This document shows, piece by piece, positions 33,297-45,286 of a stretch of DNA of 64,000 bases. How positions within the stretch are numbered: the first letter of the stretch is position 1; each line of letters opens with the position of its first letter. The translations under genes were made by a program, and so were the position numbers. The stretch covers positions 992,001 to 1,056,000 of the forward strand of contig JANFAH010000022.1 of the NCBI GenBank assembly GCA_024663395.1. The letters run 5' to 3'. This DNA comes from Pisolithus tinctorius (taxonomy: Eukaryota; Basidiomycota; Agaricomycetes; Boletales; Pisolithaceae). The notes under the pieces were generated by a model. It did no database searches. It had not been told where the DNA came from and was given only the letters and a program-made list of their open reading frames with translations.

Positions 33297-33477
33297 CTCG
33301 AACTAGATTATAACTTCTCCCCTATCCCTTCATACCTGGCACCGAGGGTTAATGGCAGTACAATACTTGTAGTGGGCAGTTCCTCCTGTAGTTTCTTTTT
33401 GCCTCCATCAGTGTGACCAAGAGCACCTGAGCAACAGAGCCAGTTGGGCAAACATCTTAGGGAGTTTTAGTTCTACA
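33297..33477 (+). other. Start of the second Ty3 leader
   Basis: Noncoding sequence right after the LTR, beginning CTCGAACTAGATTATAAC. It should hold the primer-binding site, but no tRNA-complementary TGG start was recognised. It ends at the TA where a short mariner-type element begins. Confidence 0.5.
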
Positions 33478-33479
33478 TA

Positions 33480-33697
33480 CAGTGGCTCACAAAATTGTCC
33501 CAATGTTTGCATGTTTTTCATTAATTATGGTGTAGCAAGTGAACTATCATTATTGAGCCCAAGCTGTTGGTGAATGGATTAAAGCAGCTGGTCATGGCTC
33601 TCTGATGAGCCATATTACATAGTATTTGGATAGAAACAGATGGCAGAATACCCAAATGAAAATGAGAGCTCATTGGGACAATTATGTAACTTTGTGA
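33480..33697. mobile_element. Second MITE-like element, mariner-type end
   Basis: CAGTGGCTCACAAAATTGTC follows TA (33478-33479). About 190 bp later CATTGGGACAATTATGTAAC reads as a degraded inverted copy. Size and end sequence resemble the element at 7839-8053. The right boundary is approximate. Confidence 0.5.
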
Positions 33698-34517
33698 TAT
33701 ACTGGAGATGTAGTCCTTGGGAACACATATAAAACATGGTGAGATGCTCACCAATGCTTACATAATGTATTACATGGTCTACTGAATGATTTGTCAACAA
33801 ACAAACAATGCCAAACAGTGATTTTGCACCCCTAAGCCTCCTTGCTGCAACACAAGTCAAGAAATCACCATCCTGGCTCATCAGGGACATTCTGTCAGGG
33901 CAACCTCAGCAAATGCTGGTGTACACTATAGTATAATCAATAGAATATGCTATCAGCACCATTGGTCTCTTCAGAAACCTGCTGGAAGTCATTTCCTGCA
34001 CTGTTTCCCCACCAATGCCCCATGTGTCCTGAAACTCATCAGTACTGTGAGAGCTGAAAACAATGTGGAGGTCCAATCTGGCATTCATCCTATCATAAGC
34101 AAACCAATCACCCACTAACTACTACATCACAGCTGAAGACAAGCCTGCCTGAAGGCTCAGGTGAAGCACAACCCTCCTGGGCACTCCCAGTATCATGGGA
34201 GGGTTGGCCAGACTGTACTCTGAGCTGAACTAGGGATCACTGGGAAGGAGTTATTTCATCATATATGACTAAAGGAAATATCCAGTGCCAGATAGAAGGC
34301 CAGGAATGTGCAACCTGGTAGCTCAGTAGCATATCCCTCCCATGTTACCTGCAGTGAGAGAGGGTTTAGCTTCACCCTGACCTCCATACCAGTTTCCCCT
34401 TCACAGAAATGCACTAGTTAATGGGTGATTGGTTTGTTTATGATAGGATGAATGCCAGATTGGACCTCCACATTGTTTTCAGCTCTCACAGTACTGATGA
34501 GTTCCAGGACACATGGG
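33698..34517. repeat. Noncoding stretch with a 103-bp inverted repeat
   Basis: Arms at 34018-34120 and 34416-34518 are near-perfect inverted copies (CCCCATGTGTCCTG...CAATCACCCA), separated by about 295 bp. No protein domain was recognised in or between the arms. The right arm abuts a truncated LTR fragment, so the structure may come from a rearrangement during repair rather than from a transposon. Confidence 0.6.
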
Positions 34518-34751
34518 GCGACTCTCCATCTATACTCTCCCTCTGAAATACAAGGGCTGAGATCATGCAAGGGGGTAGCACACGAGCTAAACCCGATGCC
34601 CTCACTCTGCTCCGCCTTTGTCTCAGCAGTCTTCGTTCCTGCCAACACTCCGCTAGTCGGAGTTCTGTTCCTCTGTGTCAGACTTGCTTCCAAACCACTC
34701 TCTAGACCTTATATAGTGTCAGAGTTGGTCAGAGTAGGCCCAGACTTGACA
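34518..34751 (-). repeat. Truncated LTR fragment, inverted
   Basis: The reverse complement begins TGTCAAGTCTGGGCC and follows the first 230 bp of the solo LTR at 32479-33192 with modest divergence. It breaks off abruptly at the right arm of the inverted repeat. No duplication was found, in keeping with truncation. Confidence 0.8.
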
Positions 34752-35019
34752 CATGACAGCAAATGGACTACATGTTTAGTGGTCCTGAACATCATTGGTG
34801 AGTAGTACACCTACTTTACTCTTATGCTACCATCATTCCTGCGATCAAGAAGGAAGAGGTTGAGCTCCATCTCCCTCTTAGATTCCTCCCTTATAAAAGG
34901 GAACTTTCCACCCCACGCCTTTCACACTCCTTGTCTCTGCTCACCCCAATCCCTCTCCTGCCCCTTGAGCTTTTCCACGAGGTAACTCCAGAACTCATTC
35001 ACCCTTTGCCCTTGCCTTC
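34752..35019 (+). other. Rest of the leader before the KDZ insertion
   Basis: Pyrimidine-rich noncoding sequence with TTATAAAAGG near 34891 and CT-rich runs after it, resembling a fungal core promoter. Whether this belongs to the second Ty3 leader or to another insertion is not clear. No open frame of note. Confidence 0.4.
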
Positions 35020-35255
35020 CACTTCAGGTAACCAATTTTCATAAGCATTTAGGCTGAAGTTTTTCTACAAATCATCCAAGCTAAAAGCCACTCAGACCAG
35101 GTCATCCCAGGGACATCTGGCCATGTCCCAGGGCTATTTACAGTGTGCAGGACCTGGGATGTCCCATAATCCCAGTGCTTTGGTAATATATTTTGGGCTG
35201 TCCCATGGCTGCCTTAGGTGTCAGGGGTCCTCAACTGCAAATGTGCAGCTTGCAC

Positions 35256-35699
35256 CTACATTGCAATGTCAGCTTTCATTCACAAACACATTGCTGTTAT
35301 GATCATCATCCAGACAATGAGCATACCCATCAAACTGGGGGGATGGATGAAAACATTACCCTCCCAAAAAACACTTACTATACATATTAAGTGATATTTG
35401 AAGACTACCAGGCAATGAGTGTGTTTGTGTGATGCCATCTGCAGAATTGTACAATGTGGATGAAGGTGAACCTGTCAATTACTAAAGGTTAATGGATTCA
35501 GAATCCCCCCAATAGTACTGTACGTTCTTGTGTTTGTTACAACAGTCACTCCTTACTAAGATCACTACTTTTGTTTCCAAATTACAGTTGAGGTACATAC
35601 ATACATACATACATAGTATCAAAATGATGCTATTGTGGGGGATGAGCATGTGAGTGCCCCACTGGCATAGGATGCTATATGATCTGATTGGCATGGGGC
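35256..35699. other. Left subterminal spacer of the KDZ element
   Basis: Noncoding. It contains a short ACAT tandem run (about 35593-35616) and a stretch around 35640-35690 that is a degraded inverted counterpart of sequence near 55010-55050, so the inverted-repeat relationship of the two ends continues through here. Confidence 0.6.
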
Positions 35700-36410
35700 C
35701 CCATGCCCAGGACAGTGGGATGCCCCTTGATAGCTTTGGAGGCTACTGTGGGACATCCCACCCCCCCCTTCCATAGGACAGTGGGATGTCCCATGATAGC
35801 TTCAGAGGCTACTGTGGGACATCCCATCCCCCCTTCCAGAGGTCAATGGGATGTCCCATGATAGCTTCAGAGGCTACTGTGGGACATCCCAACTACCCTT
35901 CCATAGGCCAATGGGATGTCCCATGGTAGCTTCAGAGGCTACTGTGGGATGTCCCACCCCCCTTCCAGAGGTCAATGGGATGTCCCATGATAGCTTCAGA
36001 GGCTACTGTGGGACATCCCAACCACCCTTCCATAGGCCAATGGGATGTCCCATGGTAGCTTTGGAAGCTACTGTGGGACATCCCACCACCCCTTCCATAA
36101 GCTGGTGGGATGTCCCATGATAGCTTCAGAGGCTACTGTGGGATGTCCCACCCCCCTTCCAGATGCCAGTGGGATGTCCCATGATAACTTCAGAGGCTAC
36201 TGTGGGACATCCCACCACCCCTTCCATAGGCCAATGGGATGTCCCATGGTAGCTTTGGAAGCTACTGTGGGACATCCCATCCCCCCTTCCAGAGGTCAAT
36301 GGGATATCCAATGATAGCTTCAGAGGCTACTGTGGGACATCCCACCCCCTTTCTTGAGGCCAGTAGCATGTTTCATCATAGCTTTGGAGGTTACTGGGGG
36401 CCATCCCCCC
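35700..36410. repeat. Left subterminal minisatellite of 65-bp hairpin units
   Basis: About eleven head-to-tail units of roughly 63-71 bp. Each holds TGGGATGTCCCA, about 20 bp (ATGATAGCTTCAGAGGCTAC-like), then TGGGACATCCCA, so every unit can fold into a 12-bp stem. A C-rich block and CTTCCA link the units. The same unit in opposite orientation forms the array at 54170-54985. The position just inside the inverted ends suggests transposase-binding subterminal repeats. Confidence 0.9.
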
Positions 36411-36500
36411 AATTTTGCATACTCCTGGTATATTAAAACACCTCAGATGCCATGGGCACTCATCTAATGAATTTTTCAGAGACATACAAGACTAGCTTCA

Positions 36501-39500
36501 TTATCTATGTGGTCTTTTACTTGGAGATGATGGGGGATCCATATCCAATACATCTAATTCCCAGTCATCTGCCCATGAGAACTCTGTCAATGACATCTCA
36601 CTGAACTGTTGGTGATATTCATCTGCAAGAGCAAATTCCTCAGCAACACACAGCAAGTCATCATCAAGCATTTCATCATCCCCATCATCATTCTCAGATT
36701 CCAAGTCCTCCCATCCCACCTCTTCATTTCTGTTCATGTCCATGATGAGTGGTGCATAATCCATATTCCTCCATTCTTCAACCCTTGCCTCCCAGCTCTC
36801 ATCAGCACCTCCTGGAAAGTCCCTCAATTTTTCCTGCCACAAGAGACTCAGACTTGCTAGTGCTGAAGCCCTGCAGTCCAGTTCATATGCAAGATCTGCA
36901 CCTGATTTTCATTCAATTATCTTAATACATGCAATGACACAACAGCTCTCTTACCTGCATCCACTCTGCATGTCTCCAGCTGTCTCCATTCTTCTGAGTG
37001 CCATCCCATCAAGGTTTTTCTTTCATACAGGAGCCTCCTTTCCTCCTCCTCACACCTCTTCAGCTCAAGGAGTGACCTGATCCCCAAGTGCACCCTTTCA
37101 TCAGCTAACCAAGCTGGTGGCAATCCCACAAAATCATCCTCAAGACCAATATCCTGCCAGATATCATCATCCACATCTAGTTTGAACAAGCCATCCCTTT
37201 GGATCAGTATAGGTGCAATGGCCCCTTGAGGGGCTTTCCCCTGGTGGATGAGAGCTACCAACTGCAAACACAAATTATTGTAGAAGGTAGAAAGCTTGAC
37301 AATTCCTGGTTCTCTTCGCCAGACAGATCCTTCCACATGGATTTGAAGTTTTTGTTCTTCAAAGCAGTCAACCACAAGAGGCAAATGCTTGAGAGCACCA
37401 CTTACCACTAACTGTCTGTCGGTAAGACTGTTCTAGTCTCTCTAATTCAAACTTTCATTGACACAGACAGTCTCAGATACGCTTCTTGATTGCCAATGCA
37501 TGCATATGCAGCTGAATGCTTTGAATTCAATCAACTTATAAATCTAGAAGAGGAAGAACCACTAGCCTGAAGAAAGGAACTATTCTGGAGCCTGGAAAGC
37601 TCTGCAAGCCCATCTATCCCAAGGCTTGCCCTCTGTCTCTGTGAAGCTTGCTTGAAACATGTAATCTTTTTGTGACACTCTGCTAACTGTATATTTAAAT
37701 TTGTCATATCAGCCCCTCCTTGGAGAAGACCCTTCTCCAGTTCATCTAGTCTAGCTTCATAAGTTTCCAGTGATTTCTGAGTTGCCATCATTTGCATTAT
37801 AAAATTTTCTGTGGCTTTTGCAGAGTGCCCTTAATTTATTGTCAGCTCACAGCAAGAGGAATGACTTATACAGGAAGCTTACGAGATGCTGGCTTGGTTT
37901 GTACTGAAACCTGAGCCTCCCATTCAGCTTGAAGTGTCTGAATATTGATTCCAGATTTTCTTAGACCCTTTTTTGCAGAAGTCTTTTTTTCTTGACAGTG
38001 GTTCCAGCGCTGCAAAAGCCACTGGCCAAGACCAGTAAGACTCTTCATGTCAAGATAGTGCACCTGGGAGTCAATGACAAAGAGGCATTGATGATACTGA
38101 ATAAAATATTAGCCTGCATTTTGTGACACAACTAATTGCATACCCCAGAAACTCGCAGAGATGGTATTAGTGGTGTAATTGAACTCCAAAATCGCTCACA
38201 ACCCTCTCCATCAGAAAGCCCAAATCCTTCTCATTTCTGAGGGTGATAGATGAGCTGGCAAGCCCATTGATGACCAAAGGCATGAAAGACTGATATAGCA
38301 AAAGAAATTTGGGGCAGAAATGGCCCAAGGTAGCCCCACTTTCTGCAGCTCTGTTCAAGCTGACAGCTTATGTCATATAACAGCCCAATGTGAAAATCAT
38401 CAGGGAGGTGACTGAATAATGATTTGATGAGGGCAAGTGCATAGTGTTGCTTCTCCCCTGCTGAAGTCATGTTGGCAAGGTGAATAACATGATCATGATG
38501 ACAGAGTAGGGCCATAACTCCAGTATCTGAAAAGAATTGGGTACTTGCCTATACCACCATCAGAATGTTGCAGACAGGTTAAATGACTAAGCTCACTTTC
38601 TGACATCTCTCATCAGCTGCAGTGAAGGATTCATTACAACCCTTGAGGACTGATGGTGGTATCCTCATACCCTGCTCAAACCTATCCTCATCTCCACAAT
38701 TCTTCTTAGAAGACTGACCACTCCTCTTTTGCACTGATGCCTTTGTCCTTCTCAAGCCTTCAACCTCACATTCCATAGTATCAATGTCATCTTGTGACAG
38801 AAAAACTGAACCTGTAGGGTTTACTGGGTCATCCTGTTGACTTCTTCTACATTTCTGGGTAAAGCAAGCATCAATGCAAACAATTGCATCAGGATCAGAG
38901 GAGCTAGGATCCAAGACTATTTAGTAACATAGGATTATGTATATGCATCAAGAAACATACCTATTATTATTTTTCCAGTTGTGACTACCAAAGCATAATG
39001 GACAATGTTTTCGTAGGTATTCTGAAGGCCATGTCCTTGAGCTTGAGACATCTGGAGGGTGGTGAGAGGATGATGGAACTGCAGGGAGGATGTCTGCTGG
39101 TGGGGTTGCAGCACTTTCCAGGTGTTGTTGAACATATTCATCAACTGAGATTTCCAGGATGCAATACCAGTGGTATGCATTACTAAACCTTCGATGTATA
39201 CCTTCCTGTAAGTATCATTAGCAAACATCATTAATAGATATGGATGGAAATAGTTAAAAGCATGCATTGACTTGATAAACACAACACAAGATCAGATCTA
39301 CAGACATGTGCACCTTCATACAACCACAGTGCAATCATTCATTAGACACAAATAATGAAGTCCCAATAGGTTAGACATACACAAAACTGTAGTCTCACAA
39401 TCACAACATAAATGAAAACAGTGGATACAGATAATATAATCATTGGGACAGAATTCAGGCACAAACCTTTGTGTCTACCTTGTAGCCCATACTAGCAAGA

Positions 39501-40347
39501 TATGCTTCAAGGGACTCGCACCATGCAGAAATGTTTGGGGGCATGTGCATAAAGACCTGCCTGACCAGACTCAGAAGCTGTAAACTGACAGCAAGGGTTG
39601 GCCCCAGTGGTGCAGATGGAAAGTACCCCATCTGCAGGAGCTGGAATGCTGCCAGCACACATGGACAGACAGCAAGATCAACCATTTGCAAACCTGGCAC
39701 AAGCCATATGTCTAAGTAGAGAGGAAAACATGCAATAAAGTCTTACCATTGAAACTAACACAAAGAACCTTCAATCGTCAAGAAACGCAACTACACTCTG
39801 GTCACTCATAGTCAATGCAGTGCTGGAAGTTTCTAGAGAGCCATCAATATGCGAGAAAGGGCTCGATAAGTGAGGGGATGGTTTTGGACGACCACTGTTG
39901 CCACTGTCTCATTTTCTTGTGAGCATTGCAGGATGGTGAGGATGGTGGGGCAAAAAAGTCATTGTGACTGACATGTAGCCCCTCTGTTAGATGATCCAAG
40001 TGGGCAGGGGCAAGCTCGTCCTTAGATGGGAGGCAAGCTCCCATGAGGGGAGGGGAATTTGTAGCAGAAGCAGTGGAGAGGGCTGAAGTCCCCTGAGGCA
40101 GCTGCATGAAACTGCAATGCCCAGGCAAAGTGACCAGACATTCAATGGGAAGGTAAAAATTGGCTGTGCCTGGCACACGGCGCAGCGGCTCAACCTGGTC
40201 ATGGTCAACAAGTACTGCTTGACCCCCAGAGGAATGCAAGTCAGAGACTGGTATGGGGGCAGGATGACTCCCAGAGGAACACGAGTCGGAGGTCATGGGA
40301 ATCGAGGAACAGTGATTCAAAAACTTCCTTGGGTGACGAAATGACAT
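36501..40347 (-). pseudogene. KDZ transposase, nearly intact, one nonsense codon seen
   Basis: Exon-like frames follow each other on the minus strand. The N-terminal region (40347-39844) ends KKMRQWQQWSSKTIPSLIEP. A cysteine-bearing block (39700-39455) contains GYFPSAPLGPTLAVSL. Next come DPDAIVCIDACFTQKCRR (38914-38579, first acidic residue) and the core HHDHVIHLANMTSAGEKQHY with LYDISCQL (38515-38231, second Asp). After an in-frame TGA at 38233-38231 come EGFGLSDGEGCERFW (third acidic residue), then YLDMKSLTGLGQWLLQRW (38063-37866), a coiled-coil stretch (37797-37531), DGLFKLDVDDDIWQDIGLED (37408-36917) and an acidic end (36842-36501). The TGA replaces an expected Arg (CGA). Introns separate the blocks, for example one with donor GTATGCAA near 38135. 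Apart from that codon I see no damage, but splice sites were not all resolved. Confidence 0.82.
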
Positions 40348-40596
40348 CTGGAATGTTGATCAGTTCTCTAGCCAGGGAAGGATGACAATCCAGCAACACC
40401 AAGTTGGAGGACTGTGACCAGAACACCTAATTCTAGTCTGCTGGTCGTCAACACCAAGCCACCATGAGCACATCCTGTTAGCTGGCAGTGATAGATCAAA
40501 GCTGACCTTTTGATACACGATAGGCAAGAGCAATGACACAGATGAGGGGTGAAAAGGATGCAGATTTACAGTAACTACAAGTACATAGCCACGTAA

Positions 40597-43336
40597 TTAT
40601 GCTTGTGGGGGATGGGGGGGAAGTGTGGATGACAATGCAGATGATGATGTGGATGATGATGGGATTAAGCAGTTATTGCCCAAGCCATAAATGCTATGAG
40701 GATTTTTGGGAATAAGATGGAGGATGATAGGCAAATGACCAAAATTATCGAAGAATGACTGCATGTAAAATAATGCAAGCCATTTTTCCACTGCCCAAAC
40801 ACATGCCAGTGAGGCTGATGATGGAAGTGGGGTTCCCAAATCCAGTGGAAACCCTGGCCACAAAGCGAGCAACGTCCAGAACCTCTTGACATATTCCAGC
40901 TTCGTTTGGGGTTCTAGTGAGGCCAGACCTTGATCCTTAACTGGGAAGGGTTCAGCAAACATGGTAAGCTCTGAATCTCCCAGGAAGATCTGCATAAAAA
41001 TTTAGTAAATGGATTCTTTTGAGGTGCAAGGCAAAAACTTACCTGATGGACTTGGTCCAGCCACTCAGATTCCACATTCAACCAGAGGGCGGGCACCAGC
41101 AGACGGTCCAGGGCAACCAGCTCGAAGTGGAAATTGTGCTCATACAGGTCCCAGAGAATCTTGCCCTTTGTTGCCGAGTCGATTGTAGCAAGGTCTGTGA
41201 GACCAATTGTAATGTTGCAGAACTGCACATGACTCGGTACATCATGCTGAATCTTCACGAACTCTGGACCAAAGATATCAGCAGCTTTGCATATTTGGTT
41301 CCCAGAAAAACTGATCGAAATGCAGTCAGGAATCATATTAAGATAATCATGCCACAAACAGGGAATGACAGGGGACGCATCTGAAGCAGCAAGTTGTGTG
41401 ATCCAACCTGCTTGGGCCACCAACCAATTCCAGAGGTACCTCTGCCTCCGCTTTGAGGACTCGCCTCTCATAAATAGTGTGGGGTGAGGGAAAAAATATG
41501 TGATTTTGGGCACACTGGCACGAATTCTCTTGGGGTCCTTGTTGATGTCAGTAAGCGCAGCGTGCCACAAGTAAAGGTGAGCGGGGAAGGCAGGATCATC
41601 AAAATCCTGTGGCAGGTCAATGTTCAGAGCAGTGGAAGTCTTGGCCTTCTTCGAACCTGCAGAATTATCTGAGCAAATGGTTGTAAACGTAAAGATCTCA
41701 ATCAGTAACAAAACACCCACAAGGACTGCTGCAATGTTTAGCCCTATCCATTCTGACAACTCCCAAGGCAGAGCCAGGCATGCTGGAACTCACGGTATTT
41801 GAGGCCGTTGAGCCAGAGGTTGTGGGAGTCGATGCTGTGGGATTTGGTTCTGGCCAGGGTGCTGCAAACTGCTCAAGACCTACTACTGGAGCCTCGTGGG
41901 TGTGAACATGCATAGGATCGCCAGGGTAATACCACCTAGCAGTCCACTTGAGCATTTGACCGACCTCGAATTCATCTGGGGTAGTGATAATGCCTTCCGG
42001 GTGTGTAATATCAACCTCATGATGTATCTTCATATCCTTTGGCACTAACTCTGGCTTCCAGACTAGCCATATGGGGATGCATGCTTCAAAAAGTTGCTCA
42101 CAGACATCAGGATCTGTGGTGAATGCACCCATCCAATGCTGTTTTGCATTAAAAAATGGGCCAGAAGGGGGGTAATTTTGATCTCAAGGGAGTCTACCAT
42201 AGCGTAAATATCCAGACAAAGATGTTGAAAGAGCGCAACTAGGACCACTGTATCATGGAAGGTGAATGGGAGTTGCTACAGAATTGTCAACTGTTGAAAT
42301 ATCAGACAACAAGATATCATACCTTCAGATGCATAAGAGACCTCCGACATTGCCTAATCCAAATGTGCACCCGGAGAGGTCCCTCATTGTCAGGGTTCTT
42401 TGGTGGCCAGTTCTTCGCCCGTTCTTCTAGTTGTTTATACACGATCTCCAGATGCTTCCACTTGTCTGGGTGAACCCTACCAACCCTGAACACCAATCCC
42501 CTCTCCAAGGCGAAATCTTCCGGCACATTCCTGATGTTCCACCACATCCAAGACCACATCAGGTCATCCTGATAGACAGCATGTCGAGGGATACATCCAG
42601 CCCACATATAATGCTTGGCATATAGTTGAGGCCACTGGAAACAGTCAATGTGGCTGAACCGGCCATCATGGCAGAGCGTGATTGTCTTCCCCTCAAAGAG
42701 AAACAGTTCGGGAATGAAGTCGGCATTAGGAGAGGTGATCCAGTGGTCATTATATTTCATGAGAACACATGCATTGAAGGCACCATAATTCCCTGAAAGA
42801 GAATGCATTGGTTCTGAGCCACATTAGGTTAAATAATAGAGCGCACCATCACCCAGTTGGGTTTCTGCTATGACCTGTTGAGGGTGTTCTTGAGGCATAT
42901 CAATCCTATAAATGAAATAAGAACTGAAATATGTAGCATCTCAGTATGGATTCCACCACAGGGTCAATAAAAATGTACCCAGGAGATAAGAGGCATTCGA
43001 AGGGGAGAGGAGTTAAATAAAGCAATATGGCTATAGTAGAACTGTTGAAGCCCACCCTGGCACCGAGTTGGAGTGCCAGCCCATGAAATGGAGTCACATC
43101 ATCCAACGTTCCTCCGACAACACTAGCATTGCTGATATCTGTGAGACTGTCAAGGGGGAGATAAATGAGAAAAAAAAATGGATCATGCACCTACATGGTA
43201 TATAGAACCTTGCACTCGGTGAATATTCCATGCACAGATGCCGGGAACACAGTCTTCAACACCCCAAGTTGCACTATGCAAGGTAGCACCTCCACAAAAT
43301 GGAGTCTCGTCCATGTGACTGGTACCATGAGCATGC
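40597..43336 (-). CDS. KDZ-associated gene of unknown function, 5' end cut by R copy D
   Basis: Successive open blocks on the minus strand look like exons of one protein. They are 43336-43183 (HMDETPFCGGATLHSATWGV then EDCVPG), 43190-42906, 42808-42317 (Trp-rich, YNDHWITSPNADFIPELFLF), 42248-42063 joined to 42132-41698 (VGQMLKWTARWYYPGDPMHV), 41759-40914 (RYLWNWLVAQAGWITQLAAS and ILWDLYEHNFHFELVALDRL) and 40995-40597. It lies directly upstream of the transposase in the same orientation. Proteins of this general make-up recur in Agaricomycete genomes next to KDZ transposases, but I know no defined domain. The first block shares a motif with the plus-strand gene at 45841. R copy D begins at 43337 and replaces whatever came before. 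Confidence 0.5.
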
Positions 43337-45184
43337 TGTGAGTCAAAGTGTGGAAAGGCAGTATAAACCAACCAAACCAACACCAAAGACAAATGTGAGT
43401 GAGTGGTGGTTTACCTCCACAGAACCTGGAGGGCAGAGAAACCTAAAGTGGGGGGAGTTTCAATGGCAGGTACTCCTAGCACAAGTCATTGACAAGTTAT
43501 GCAGGAGAGGATGAATGAATGCTGATTGAGAAGGGGATGCTGAACAGAGCAGGGGTGTTCAGCCAAAAGGACTTGGGAGTAATGGATTTCAATAGAATAT
43601 GCTCCTGGCACAAGTCAATGACGAGTTACACAGGAGTGGAAGAATGACTAAACAAGAGGTTGCTGACTAAGCACTGATGATACTGCTGATGATGAATGAA
43701 GGTAGATAGACCCTTGATGGAGCCTCAACTACCAAGGATGATGGATGGTGACAGATAGACTCTTCCAAATGAGCCTCAACTGTCGATGACGAGATATGCA
43801 CTGAACTGGCTGCTGAGTGACTTCTGATTGCTTCTTTGTAGCTAAGTACATGGGGGTTTATATACTGAGGGGGGAGCACAGCTTGTGACAAACAAGGCAC
43901 AAACACTTGGTAAGTAATGAGTAAGGACTGAGTAATCATGATGAGTAAGCAAGAAATGAAAAGTAAGCAAGCAAAGAAGATTGGTAAGTATTGGCAATAA
44001 ATGAGTCAGGGATAGTCAAAACATCACAAAATGAGTCAAATAGAATCAGAAACTGAGTAAGCGCACTGATATCACATTAGGGGGTGGCAATGCAAGTTAG
44101 ATCTTGGCGGAGACATCTCTAGATCCAAAGACAGTGTGACAGATGGATGGTGTTTCCAGATAGGGAAGTATTAATTCCAGAATTGAAGGGCATGAGTCAG
44201 GTGTCAAAGGGGGCTAGGGCATTGGGGGTCTGTGGGGCAATGAGAGCATATGTGATCGCATCTCCCACCCTTTCGTCCTCTCAGCAAAGTTAACAAAAAC
44301 TTCATGGATGGGGTTCTGATGGAGGAGGAGGAGAAGGGGGGATGTCTTCTACTGGATCTTGCAGTAAGAAGGCAAGATGCATGTCATACTCATCATGAAT
44401 GTGATCAGGGAGGCTGGAGAACAGTAGACTATGCTGCAGCTGTTGCAATGTAGGAAGAATGATGGACGAGATTGGAACAAAGATGGTGCAGGGAGCAGGG
44501 AGGAATGATCCATATGCTTCATCAGCTGGGGAGACTGAAACAACCACATAAGACCTTTCTAACCGAGTGACAGACCTGAGGTGACCAAAGAACGTCCTTC
44601 TGGAAGTCATACTGACAAGGAGAACACGCTGACCAAGCTGCATGGGATGAGATGGGGCTGACAATGATGGGATGAACCAGGGGGCTTCAGGACAGAAGCT
44701 GGTGGGAACACCTGGCAGATATACGTAGCCATTGTCTCTGGCAAATGAGACAAGCGAGATGATCGACAAAGAGGTGGCCATGATTGATGGACTTAGCGAA
44801 ATGAGCGTCTGATGGATGGAGTGCTGTAGAAACGCGCAGGGTGTGAGGATCCTCTCCAAATTTGGAAGGAAGAATCGTGGGGCTGAGCACTTTAAGCGAG
44901 TGTGGGAACGGAGTTGATATCTTTGGAAATGGTGGAGATATGACAAAAACCGGAATGCCGTACACAGGCACTAAAAACCTTTAACGTGTGCTTAACCCAC
45001 TTCCTCTTTTCTCTTTAGCACTGACGACTCGTTCTTGTGTGAAGGATGACTGTTAACATCCAACAGTCTTTCTATGCATGAGGCCTTTAGTCTTCATCTG
45101 CATGCTTGGGCATTGTGTGCAACTTGTCAACAAGTTAGGCAGAGTCAGCTGTAACCATGTCCACAACACCTTTGGTGTGTGACA
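43337..45184 (-). mobile_element. Repeat R, copy D (complete, 1.85 kb)
   Basis: TGTGAGTCAAAG...GTGTGTGACA, in the same orientation as copies A and B, inside the KDZ element between two divergent genes. It has the TATATA box (about 43860) and the open frame 44302-44781. The flanks do not show a matching duplication, so one side may have been rearranged. It keeps more CpG than copies A-C. Confidence 0.75.
44302..44781 (-). CDS. R-encoded open frame, copy D
   Basis: About 159 codons, starting MATSLSIISLVSFARDNGYV, with the conserved blocks YLPGVPTSF, SRRTFFGHLRSVTRLERSYV and EYDMHLAFLLQD. Where this copy has Arg, the other copies often have Gln or Trp, so D is probably closest to the ancestral sequence. 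The same frame extends upstream to 44946. Confidence 0.5.
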   Translation of the reverse strand: MATSLSIISLVSFARDNGYVYLPGVPTSFCPEAPWFIPSLSAPSHPMQLGQRVLLVSMTSRRTFFGHLRSVTRLERSYVVVSVSPADEAYGSFLPAPCTIFVPISSIILPTLQQLQHSLLFSSLPDHIHDEYDMHLAFLLQDPVEDIPPSPPPPSEPHP

Positions 45185-45196
45185 ACACCAAGTTTA

Positions 45197-45286
45197 CTGA
45201 GATAGGCACCAAACCTATCTCAGCGCTCGAAGGGCACCAAACCCTTTGAATCCTGGTGGAGGAACGTGCCAAATGTTCCTCTCCAC
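45197..45286. repeat. Triple-hairpin module 1 (inverted orientation)
   Basis: Three hairpins in a row: 45197-45223 (CTGAGATAGG / CCTATCTCAG, loop CACCAAA), 45227-45249 (TCGAAGGG / CCCTTTGA, loop CACCAAA) and 45256-45286 (GTGGAGGAACG / TGTTCCTCTCCAC, loop TGCCAAA). The loops are 7 nt and nearly constant while the stems differ. It sits 12 bp from the end of R copy D. Confidence 0.75.

Noticed and set aside
35700..36410. CRISPR-like regular repeats
   Set aside because: Units are long tandem minisatellite copies with similar spacers, in fungal DNA, mirrored at the other end of a transposon. No cas genes.
40597..43336. TET/JBP-type dioxygenase in the KDZ element
   Set aside because: KDZ elements in mushrooms can be linked to TET/JBP genes, so I looked for the conserved dioxygenase blocks. 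Only an isolated H-x-D motif was found, which is not enough.
43337..45184. Exact target duplication for R copy D
   Set aside because: Flanks CATGC and ACACC do not match, so the ends are set only by comparison with copy B.
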